This document shows, one piece after another, positions 54,917-62,135 of a stretch of 64,000 bases of DNA. The number at the start of each line of letters is the position of its first letter. The first letter of the stretch is position 1. The DNA comes from Thermoanaerobaculum sp. (lineage in GTDB: Bacteria > Acidobacteriota > Thermoanaerobaculia > Multivoradales > UBA5704). Under the pieces are notes generated by a model. It ran no database searches. It worked only from the letters and a program-made list of their open reading frames with translations, and was not told where the DNA came from. The position numbers and the translations under genes are program-made. The stretch is taken from contig JAJKHS010000063.1 of assembly GCA_021154885.1 (NCBI GenBank), positions 1 through 64,000 on the forward strand, written 5' to 3'.

Positions 54917-56263
54917 ATGCTGGAAGGAAGGCATGAGAGCAGGGATGGCTTGGCTCGCCTGTTCCGGGGCGAAGCGACGCCTGCGGAGATAGAGCGGGTT
55001 GCGACACACTTGGTCGGCTGTAAGGAGTGCTGGAGCCTTGCCATCAGAGCCATTGCAGACCAGGAGTCCGCCGGCTCGCTCAGCAGCGCTGGCCCGCTCA
55101 AGGCCGTGGTGGAGCTTTACCGTCTGGAGCAGGGGCGATTGGAAGAAGGGCTGGTTGCCCAGGCGGCCTGGATCGAGATTCGGTCCTTGGGCCTGAAGAC
55201 CAGGCGAGACAAAGTGAGGCTCACGAGATCACTCCACACGTTCGGCTTCCTGGAAACCCTGTTGACCGAAGCCCGAGGAGGCTTACCTCCCAAGGAAAGC
55301 GAAGAGCTTGCCTACCTTGCTCTGATCGTAACCCAGCAACTCCCCGCCAAATACACGCCCGCGATGAAGAGCGATTTCGCGGCGGAGTGTTGTGCAGAGA
55401 TCGCGAATGCCCGCCGGCGCGCTGCAAACTGGCCCTCGGCAAGAGAGGCTCTCAAAAAGGGAACCGAGTACGTCAGCAGAGGCTCAGGAAATCCCGCCGT
55501 TGAGGGCCAGTTGCTGTGTGTGAGCGCCGCGCTGGAGGCCGATCTGGGATTTCCGGCGAGAGCCGGCGAGCTTCTTCACAAAGCAGTTCGGCTTTTCGAA
55601 ACCGCCGCGAACTGGTCTCTGGTCAGCAGGGCTCTGGTGCAACTGGCATTCATTCTCACCGATGCCGACCCCAAAGAAGGTCTTCGAGTCGCCAACCAAG
55701 CCCTGGCCCTGATCCCTCCCGCCAATCAGCGACTTACTCTGTTCGCTGAAAACGTACGAGTCGATTGTCTGATTGCGCTGGGGGCACATCGCGAGGCTTT
55801 GCTTCGTTTTCAGGCTCTGAAGGACCTTCATGAACAATTTCTCGAGCCGTTCATCCAGTTAAGACGGCGATTCACCGCCGCGCGCCTTCTAGAAAGCCTG
55901 GGTCAATTGAAGAGAGCCGAGAAGATTTTTTACGAGGTTATAGCTGGTGATCTTGAGCACGGCTTAGTGAAAGACCTCTTTCTAGACTTGGTCTATCTCT
56001 TCGGCGCCTACCTCAGATACGGAGATGCGGCAGGAGCCTTGGCCGTCTGTCGCCGCGCAGTGAATGAGTTGTCTCTTCTGGAGGATGAAGATGGCAGCGG
56101 CAAGGCTGCTCGCGAGCAGATGCGTACTGTCTGGCTGAAACTGCAAGCCGGTATTCAGGACGGAACTGTCAATGCAGGTGCCGTGACAGTCATGCGTGAG
56201 TACATCAAAACCCACTGGCGAGCTCCCGCAGCCGAGTTGCCGAGTTTCAAGGCTCTCAAGTAG
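54917..56263 (+). CDS. Zinc-finger (zf-HC2-like) plus TPR protein
   Basis: A 448-residue cytoplasmic protein. The N-terminal module (LARLFRGEATPAEIERVATHLVGCKECWSLA) has the full HxxxCxxC zinc motif of anti-sigma zf-HC2 domains. The remainder is alpha-helical and contains TPR-like repeats (for example YVSRGSGNPAVEG, GELLHKAVRLFETAANWSLVSRALVQLAFI, ALLRFQALKDLHEQFLEPFI) across about 95-430. It is the complete relative of the degenerate members at 18486 and 27898. It may sense or sequester a partner, for example a sigma factor, but no sigma gene lies next to it. AAGGGAAG precedes the ATG. It ends 8 bp inside the convergent ChaN gene. Confidence 0.8.
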   Translation: MLEGRHESRDGLARLFRGEATPAEIERVATHLVGCKECWSLAIRAIADQESAGSLSSAGPLKAVVELYRLEQGRLEEGLVAQAAWIEIRSLGLKTRRDKVRLTRSLHTFGFLETLLTEARGGLPPKESEELAYLALIVTQQLPAKYTPAMKSDFAAECCAEIANARRRAANWPSAREALKKGTEYVSRGSGNPAVEGQLLCVSAALEADLGFPARAGELLHKAVRLFETAANWSLVSRALVQLAFILTDADPKEGLRVANQALALIPPANQRLTLFAENVRVDCLIALGAHREALLRFQALKDLHEQFLEPFIQLRRRFTAARLLESLGQLKRAEKIFYEVIAGDLEHGLVKDLFLDLVYLFGAYLRYGDAAGALAVCRRAVNELSLLEDEDGSGKAAREQMRTVWLKLQAGIQDGTVNAGAVTVMREYIKTHWRAPAAELPSFKALK

Positions 56264-57473
56264 ACCGCCGCAGAGCCACCCGCATCTCCTTCGTCTGCCC
56301 TCCCCGTTTCACTGCCAGCACCGCCTCGTCGCCCCACCGCTTTCCAGCCACCAGACGATTCAGGGTCTCCTTGTCCGGCACGGGCGTCCCATCGAGGGAG
56401 ACGATCACGTCACCCACTTGGACTCCGGCCTTTTCGGCGGGGGTTTTCTCGGAAACGAGGATGACCTTCAAAGCCTTCTCTCCTTCGACGGGATTGGTGG
56501 AGAGGCCGAGGGAGGGATAGATCGGATCGCTCTGCGCCGGCAGGCCCCATATGAAATCAGCGTAGGAGGCCTGGACGGTCTTGACGTCGTGGCCCTCCTC
56601 GTCGCGGACGGTCACCGGGACGATCGTCGCGATCCTGCCGTCGAAGTGGCGGGCGGCCTGGCGCTGGATGCCGAGGCCGTAGACGACGTGGCCGGAGCCC
56701 ACGAGGACGACCATGAGGGTCTCCGGCCCGCCGTGCTCTTTGAGCACTTTGACGGAATTGAAGGCCATCGTGGCGTCCCAGGTGGCCTGGGCGGCGAGCA
56801 TCGAGTCCACCTGCGCGTCGGTCATACTGGAGTGAAGCGAATCGCCGCCGCCTTCGAAGAACGACTTGAACAGCGTGCGGTGATCGGCGCTCGATGTGTC
56901 GATATCCGTGGGAATGTGGGCCGCCTCTTCGGACGTCAGGTTTTTGAAACCTTTCTTTCGCACCGCGGTGACGACGTCGCGGGGCGCGTTGACGGCAAAG
57001 ATGCGCAGCTTGTGATCACGGGCAAAAAGGAAGATGTCCCGATAATAAAGCCAGTTGTAGCCCCAGTTCTCATACCAGCGCGAGGTTTGGAGGAACTGCT
57101 CCTCGGTGAGTTGGCCGTCCACCCAACTGTCGAGGAACCGCTGCTCGGTGTAAGGGTACATCTCCAGCCCTACGAATACCGGCCGGCCGGCGCGCACCAG
57201 CTCCTGGACGACGCGCAGCTCGCAGCGGTGATAATCCATGTCCGTATGGCTCTCCCCCACCAGCAGCAGGCGCACTCCGGCGAGCCGCTTCGGCAGCTCG
57301 GCGGGCGTGATGACCTCGCCGCTGCGGGTGTCCGTGACGCCGTCGAGCACCAGCGTCGCCGTCTTGTCCTTGCGGGCCGGATCGCCGACGGCGAGGTGGA
57401 GGGTGCGCTCCTGGGCGTGAAGGGCGGGGGCGAGGAGGAGGGCGAGGAGAATGATGACGGCTTTGGTTTTCAT
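56256..57473 (-). CDS. Secreted ChaN-like protein with C-terminal PDZ domain
   Basis: A 405-residue protein with a signal peptide (MKTKAVIILLALLLAPALHA). The middle domain (about 60-300) is ChaN/Tiki-like: VRLLLVGESHTDMDYHRCELRVVQELVRAG, VFVGLEMYPYTEQ, SRWYENWGYNWLYYRDIF, and late VVLVGSGHVVYGLGI; the Glu-Ser-His and Gly-x-Gly-His motifs are those that bind metal or haem in that superfamily. The last 100 residues (LKVILVSEKTPAEKAGVQVGDVIVSLDGTPV) are a PDZ domain, an unusual addition. Likely periplasmic, with a hydrolase or haem-binding function. Confidence 0.85.
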   Translation of the reverse strand: MKTKAVIILLALLLAPALHAQERTLHLAVGDPARKDKTATLVLDGVTDTRSGEVITPAELPKRLAGVRLLLVGESHTDMDYHRCELRVVQELVRAGRPVFVGLEMYPYTEQRFLDSWVDGQLTEEQFLQTSRWYENWGYNWLYYRDIFLFARDHKLRIFAVNAPRDVVTAVRKKGFKNLTSEEAAHIPTDIDTSSADHRTLFKSFFEGGGDSLHSSMTDAQVDSMLAAQATWDATMAFNSVKVLKEHGGPETLMVVLVGSGHVVYGLGIQRQAARHFDGRIATIVPVTVRDEEGHDVKTVQASYADFIWGLPAQSDPIYPSLGLSTNPVEGEKALKVILVSEKTPAEKAGVQVGDVIVSLDGTPVPDKETLNRLVAGKRWGDEAVLAVKRGGQTKEMRVALRRST

Positions 57474-57483
57474 CGAGGTACCT

Positions 57484-58161
57484 TCAGGAAACCGGAGGAA
57501 ACCAGGAGGAGATCGCCTTGGCGATTCTCGCGAGCGCTGCCTCTCTTTTGAGGGCCTGGAGCGAGACCCTTTCCCCGATCCTGATATAGAGATCAGGAGA
57601 TCTGCGGAGGCGTACGAGGCGAACCAGGGCCTCGAACAGCTCTTTCGGATGGCGAGCCAGGGCAGCATCGAAGTCGTCAGGAATCCGCAGCCGCGGAGCC
57701 AATCTTCTTGACTCTTCGAGGATGGCGGCATCGCCTGGAGGAGGAGTCCGGCGGGGCTCGGCGACCACCCGTTTAATCTTCTGCCAGGCCGGTTTTCGAA
57801 AGGCGATCTCCAACTCGGGATCGAAAGCCACGGCGAGGATCCGATCCTCTGGGATGCCGGCATCGGCCAGCCTCCTTAACGCCAAGCTCTCGACGACTTC
57901 ATGGGGCCGAGCTTCATATCCGGAGCCTTGATGATCCCAGACGATCAAGAATCGGCAGTCCGTCCTAAAGAATGGAGCCAGCGGCCCCTCAGGCTCTCGC
58001 CACACGGTGTCGCGCCGAGGGTCTCGGAGACTCCGCCAGCGAAAGGGACGCGTGCAGTCCCGCCCCGTCTGCCCGCGCTCAATAAGGCCCTCGAAAAGTT
58101 TCTGCATCTCCAGATCAGAGAACAGGGCCACCAGATCGTACGGCGGCTCCTGGACGATCAC
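57484..58161 (-). CDS. TOPRIM-like/DUF4276-like partner of the AAA ATPase
   Basis: A 225-residue protein starting at GTG 58159-58161, overlapping the TGA of the ATPase in a GTGA arrangement. It contains an acidic start (LVALFSDLEMQKLFEGLIERG), then RFLIVWDHQGSGYE and ILAVAFDPELEIAF, the Glu, DxD/H and E-type residues of TOPRIM-like nuclease domains related to DUF4276. The C-terminal third is helical. OLD-like ATPase plus TOPRIM pairs are recurrent antiphage modules. The family assignment is moderate; a named system cannot be given. Confidence 0.7.
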   Translation of the reverse strand: MIVQEPPYDLVALFSDLEMQKLFEGLIERGQTGRDCTRPFRWRSLRDPRRDTVWREPEGPLAPFFRTDCRFLIVWDHQGSGYEARPHEVVESLALRRLADAGIPEDRILAVAFDPELEIAFRKPAWQKIKRVVAEPRRTPPPGDAAILEESRRLAPRLRIPDDFDAALARHPKELFEALVRLVRLRRSPDLYIRIGERVSLQALKREAALARIAKAISSWFPPVS

Positions 58162-59384
58162 GCGAGGACCCCGGTCACGAAGAGATCCGCAAGATTGACG
58201 TGACCAGTCCACTCTTGAAGCTCAGGAACTTCGGTAGCCCGTCGGACGATCGCGTAGCCCTGGGAGGCGCGCCGGAAGACGAGGACGTGTTCGAGATCGG
58301 TCTGCGCCAGAAAGATCGGCGAGTGCGTAGCACATAGGATTTGAGAGTTCGCCAGAGGATGCGAGAGGGCTTCGTGTACGATCTGGATTGCCAGCGGGTG
58401 GAGCCCGTTCTCCGGCTCTTCAATGAGATACGTTTCCGGATTCTCCTCGGTGGCGGCGTAGCTCACCAGAGTCAACGCCATCAGGCGAAGAGTCCCGTCC
58501 GAAAGCATCCAGGAAGGGACTGGCTCCCGATGCTGCCCTGCGAAAACGACTCTGAGAACCAGGGATCTGTCCTCCGGGCGCTCCCAGACATCGACCGATT
58601 CCAAGCCTTCCACGGCAGTCCCCACGTGTCGCACCCATTGCTCGAACAGCACGGGATCACGCAGCCGAAGGGCGTGGATCACGCGCGCCAGGTTCGAGCC
58701 GTCGGGGTAGAGTGTGGTCGCCTCCCCAGGCGAGGACACTCCCCGCATCGCGTTCGCGTCCAGTTGGAGGGACCATATTCTCTCCTCCAGGAGGTCCCGT
58801 CCGGCGAGCGACAGGGGGAAGAGGTCCGGGTCTCCCAAAAGGCTGCCGAGGGCTGCCTCTCCGGCCCCCACACGGAACGGGTATTCCTTTCTGCCAGTCT
58901 CTGCGCGAAAAAGGACCGTGCCGTCTTCTGACTTGCTGATCACTCGCTTCCATCGCCTTGGGATCTCTCCATTGCCATGGACCAGCGAGAAGTCTCCTTC
59001 ATCCCATCGCGGCGCCTCCGGGTTTCCTATGGACGGCAGAAGGAAGAGGTTTTCTCGCAGCACCTGGAGGCCGAGCTCGTGGGTGATGCCGATCTCAATC
59101 TCGTATCGAAGCCGGCGCTCCCGCGCATCGGATTCTGGCACCGACAACTCGACAGCCAGAGAGATGGGTTCGGCGGGATCAAAACAGAGATCGTAGAAGC
59201 TTGCAGCAGCTAATTCAACAGGGTGACGCACGCCGTATTTCGCTACATCTCTTAGGAACTGAAGAGAGCCCAGGAAGGTCGACTTTCCCGTGGCGTTTTG
59301 CCCCACCAGGACCTGATAGGGCTGCAGCGCCACGGAGTTGGACCGCAGCATGCGAAAATTCTTGGCCTGAAGGAGTTGGATCAT
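58158..59384 (-). CDS. AAA (AAA_21/OLD-like) ATPase of a two-gene defence-like module
   Basis: A 408-residue ABC-like ATPase. The P-loop GQNATGKST is at about 28-36 (after MIQLLQAKNFRMLRS, a typical 'NF' strand); near the C-terminus are the signature-like LSDGTLRLMALTL, Walker B YLIEEPENGLHP, and the His-switch ILCATHSPIFLAQ. This matches the single-ATPase AAA_15/AAA_21 proteins that pair with TOPRIM nucleases. It directly precedes and overlaps the TOPRIM-like gene by 4 nt. It may sense phage or DNA ends; role inferred. Confidence 0.87.
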   Translation of the reverse strand: MIQLLQAKNFRMLRSNSVALQPYQVLVGQNATGKSTFLGSLQFLRDVAKYGVRHPVELAAASFYDLCFDPAEPISLAVELSVPESDARERRLRYEIEIGITHELGLQVLRENLFLLPSIGNPEAPRWDEGDFSLVHGNGEIPRRWKRVISKSEDGTVLFRAETGRKEYPFRVGAGEAALGSLLGDPDLFPLSLAGRDLLEERIWSLQLDANAMRGVSSPGEATTLYPDGSNLARVIHALRLRDPVLFEQWVRHVGTAVEGLESVDVWERPEDRSLVLRVVFAGQHREPVPSWMLSDGTLRLMALTLVSYAATEENPETYLIEEPENGLHPLAIQIVHEALSHPLANSQILCATHSPIFLAQTDLEHVLVFRRASQGYAIVRRATEVPELQEWTGHVNLADLFVTGVLA

Positions 59385-59432
59385 ACCGTCCTCTGGCCAA
59401 GTCTATCTCAAAGTATCGGATAGACTTAGACC

Positions 59433-60842
59433 GTGCCTCCCGCCCTCCTCGCCGCCCTCCGCCACGACATTCCCAGCGCCGGCGTCGGCTTCATCCTCCT
59501 CGGTCTGGGCCTCGCGGCGGGGGCCGTGGCTTTCGCGCGGCGGCGGACGGGCGATCCGACGCTGCTCTACTTCTCGATCTTCACCACTCTCTACGCCGTG
59601 CGGCTGCTCTGCGACCTGGAGGCGACGAAGCTCCTGTACGCGCCGCCTCAGCCGGCCTGGGACAAGCTGATCCTGATCCTGAGCTATCTCATGCCGGTGC
59701 CGGGAGGGCTCTTCTTCGAGCGGCTGATGCCGCCCGGCCGGCTGCGGTGGGTCCGCCTCTTCTGGCAGGTCATGGCGGTGCTGGCGGCGGTCGCCATTCC
59801 CGTGGAGATCGCCTCGCCCGCTCCGGGTGCCATGCTCGGCCCCTACCACGTCCTGGTGCTGGCCGGCGTCGCGACCGTCCTCGTCAACGTGTTCTGGCCC
59901 GACCGGGAGAGGACGCCGGACCAGCTGCTCCTGCGGGCGAGCTTCCTCGTCTTCATCGCCTTCGCGATCTACGAAAATCTCCGCGGCATGGGATTGACGC
60001 CCTGGACCGGGAACGTGGAGCATTTCGGATTCCTGTTCTTCGTCTGCGGCCTGGGGACGGTGGCGGCCCGGCGCGTCTTCGGCGATCAGCAGCGGCTGAC
60101 CGAGATCCGCCAGGAGCTCGCGACGGCGCGGCGCATTCAGGAGTCGATCCTGCCGGGGGAGCCGCCGCGGATCGCCGGGCTCGACCTCGCCTCCCGGTAC
60201 GTCTCAGCGACCGAAGTGGCAGGGGATTTCTACGAATTCATTCCGGCCGAGGGGCGGCGTCTGGGCATCCTGGTGGCGGACGTCTCCGGCCACGGTGTGC
60301 CCGCGGCCCTGGTGGCCTCGATGCTGAAGGTGGCGGTGGCGGCTCAAGGCTCCCACGTCGCGAGCCCGGGCCGGGTGCTCTCGGAGGTCAACGCCATCTT
60401 TCACGGCAAGCTCAAGAACCAGTTCATCACCGCCCTTTACGTCTACCTGGACCTGGAGGCCGGCAGCCTCACCGCGGCCAGCGCCGGCCATCCGCCACCG
60501 CTGGTATGGCGGCGCTCCTCGGGACAGGTCGAGGAGTTGCCGCCGGGCGGCGTCGTCCTCGGCCGCCTGCGCCGCGCCGCCTATCCCGAGGTCGCCGTGC
60601 CCCTCTCACCCGGCGACCGCGTCCTGCTGTTCACGGACGGCATTCCCGAAGCGCTGAGCCCCGGCGGTCAAATGTTCGGGGAAGAGCGGCTCCGGGAGGT
60701 CCTCGCCGCCCACGCCTCCCAACCTGCCGAAACCACGGCCGAGGCGATCGTCGCCCAGGTCGCCGCCTGGACGGGCCGGAGCTCGGGGTTCGACGACGAT
60801 CTCACGCTGGTGGTGGCGGGAGTCGAGCCAACTGGTGCATGA
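59433..60842 (+). CDS. Membrane-bound SpoIIE-family PP2C phosphatase
   Basis: A 469-residue protein. Residues 1-210 contain about six or seven hydrophobic helices (a 7TM-type sensor domain). Residues 230-469 are a SpoIIE/RsbU-type Ser/Thr phosphatase: ATEVAGDFYEFIPAEGRRLGILVADVSGHGVPAALVASMLK (metal Asp and GHG), then VLLFTDGIPEAL and GFDDDLTLVV (metal Asp). It probably dephosphorylates an anti-anti-sigma factor in a stress-signal pathway. It starts at GTG 59433 in the short gap after the divergent ATPase gene. Confidence 0.9.
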   Translation: MPPALLAALRHDIPSAGVGFILLGLGLAAGAVAFARRRTGDPTLLYFSIFTTLYAVRLLCDLEATKLLYAPPQPAWDKLILILSYLMPVPGGLFFERLMPPGRLRWVRLFWQVMAVLAAVAIPVEIASPAPGAMLGPYHVLVLAGVATVLVNVFWPDRERTPDQLLLRASFLVFIAFAIYENLRGMGLTPWTGNVEHFGFLFFVCGLGTVAARRVFGDQQRLTEIRQELATARRIQESILPGEPPRIAGLDLASRYVSATEVAGDFYEFIPAEGRRLGILVADVSGHGVPAALVASMLKVAVAAQGSHVASPGRVLSEVNAIFHGKLKNQFITALYVYLDLEAGSLTAASAGHPPPLVWRRSSGQVEELPPGGVVLGRLRRAAYPEVAVPLSPGDRVLLFTDGIPEALSPGGQMFGEERLREVLAAHASQPAETTAEAIVAQVAAWTGRSSGFDDDLTLVVAGVEPTGA

Positions 60843-60844
60843 GG

Positions 60845-60936
60845 CAAGGAATCAAAGGACTGCAAGGACTTCAAGGACACCAAGGACAGGGTCTCCTCGT
60901 CCTTGATGTCCCTGGTGTCCTTGATGTCCTTGCTCT
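60845..60936. repeat. 9-bp-periodic hairpin element, copy 4
   Basis: Left arm 60845-60890 (AAGGAATCAAAGGACTGCA, AGGACTTCAAGGACACCAAG) and right arm 60899-60936 (GTCCTTGATGTCCCTGGTGT, CCTTGATGTCCTTGCTC) with 9-bp period (AAGGACnnC). It lies directly between the stops of the convergent PP2C and TonB genes, so it may act as a bidirectional terminator. Confidence 0.8.
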
Positions 60937-60937
60937 G

Positions 60938-61717
60938 CTACCGCTGGATGGTGAAGTTCACCGTCAGCGTGAAATACACCTTCACCGGCCGGCCGTCGAG
61001 CAGCGCGGGCTTGAAGCGCCACTGCTGGATGGCTTCGAGGGCGGCCTTGTCCAGTCCCATGGGCAGGCCGCGGATCAGCCGCTCGTTGGTCACCCGGCCC
61101 TGTTCGTCGATCACGGCCTCCACGATCACCGTCCCCTGGACCCCCGCCGTGCGCGCGATCTCCGTGTAGCGGGGCTGGACCTGGTGGACGACCTCCGGCT
61201 TCGTCATGCCGAAGGAGAGGCGGATGGGCGAGGTGTCGACCGGTGCGCTGGGCTCCACCGCCGGGCCGACCGGACCGTCGCCGTGCCCCGGACCGGGGGG
61301 GCAGCCCGGGCAGTCGCCATTCCCGGGGCCGGGTCCCAGGTAGGGGTCGTCGCCCGTGGCCGGACCCGTGGGGACGAGGGGAGGCGTCGTGTCGGCCGTG
61401 GCCGGCGCCGGCGGCTTCTCGGGGATGGTCTTCAGGTCCGGCTGCATGAGCTGTTTCGTCGTCTGCGGCGCCGTCTGCTTCTTCTGCTCCGGCTGGGGCT
61501 TGGGTTTCGGTCCGCCACCGCCGCCGTCCGGAGGCGGCAGGGTCACGACGAAGACGTCGGCGAGCTGAGGGTCCGGCACCGTGCCGACGTTCCAGTAGCT
61601 GGCGAGGGCGAAGGCGGTCAGGCCCGCCACGTGGAGGCCGACGGCGATGGGCAGGGAGAGCCAGCGGCGCCGGGGGCTCGGCTGCGCTTCAAGGTCGATG
61701 AGAGAGTGCTCGAACAT
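60938..61717 (-). CDS. tonB: TonB-family energy transducer
   Basis: A 259-residue protein with one N-terminal transmembrane helix (WLSLPIAVGLHVAGLTAFALASYW, about 20-43), a proline-rich periplasmic linker, and a C-terminal TonB domain (VQPRYTEIARTAGVQGTVIVEAVIDEQGRVTNERLIRGLP, KAALEAIQQWRFKPALLDGRPVKVYFTLTVNF). It transfers inner-membrane energy to outer-membrane receptors. No exbBD or receptor is nearby in this window. The start at 61715-61717 (MFEHSLIDLE) is the obvious one. Confidence 0.92.
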   Translation of the reverse strand: MFEHSLIDLEAQPSPRRRWLSLPIAVGLHVAGLTAFALASYWNVGTVPDPQLADVFVVTLPPPDGGGGGPKPKPQPEQKKQTAPQTTKQLMQPDLKTIPEKPPAPATADTTPPLVPTGPATGDDPYLGPGPGNGDCPGCPPGPGHGDGPVGPAVEPSAPVDTSPIRLSFGMTKPEVVHQVQPRYTEIARTAGVQGTVIVEAVIDEQGRVTNERLIRGLPMGLDKAALEAIQQWRFKPALLDGRPVKVYFTLTVNFTIQR

Positions 61718-61886
61718 GATCCACCTCCAGGTCCCGGATTCGGTTGTCCTCGCAATGGTCCCCGCCTTGTGGCGAGGGGTCGTTCGGAGCGCTCCTGTAT
61801 GGATTAGAGGGGGGAGGCGGGGAATTGGTTCCAGGGAGCAGGGTCAGCCTCGCCCCGGAATTGAACTCCCGGCCTACGCGCTTGCT

Positions 61887-62005
61887 TAGGGTAGGGGCGG
61901 GTCTGGAGGGGTGGGAGGGGGCTCGACCCGCCCTGCAACGGCGAGATCGTCTTCCCCAGGGCGGGTCGAGCCCCCAACCTGCCGTCCAGACCCGCCCCTA
62001 CCCTA
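61887..62005. repeat. Long inverted-repeat (REP/MITE-like) element
   Basis: Arms of about 49 bp: TAGGGTAGGGGCGGGTCTGG ... CTCGACCCGCCCTG (61887-61935) and CAGGGCGGGTCGAG ... CCAGACCCGCCCCTACCCTA (61957-62005) are reverse complements with a few mismatches (GTGGGAGGGGG versus CCCCCAACCTGCC), around a 21-nt loop. It looks like a nonautonomous palindromic element. The rest of the 418-bp gap between tonB and the NYN gene (61718-61886, 62006-62135) shows no gene. Confidence 0.85.
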
Positions 62006-62135
62006 GGCATCGAGGCCAAAGTTAGCGCCTATGGCCCGGGGTGGTGAGGGGCCGAGGCTCCTGATATCTTTGCCGGGCGACGACGCCGGCCCATGCCAGG
62101 CGCCGCGCCGAACAGATCTTTCATTGGAGGTTGGA

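Noticed and set aside
61830-61886. tRNA-like segment (reverse strand GGGAGTTCAATTCCGGGGC)
   Set aside because: The T-arm-like stretch has an eight-base loop and there is no anticodon or D-arm; probably chance or an old tRNA scar.
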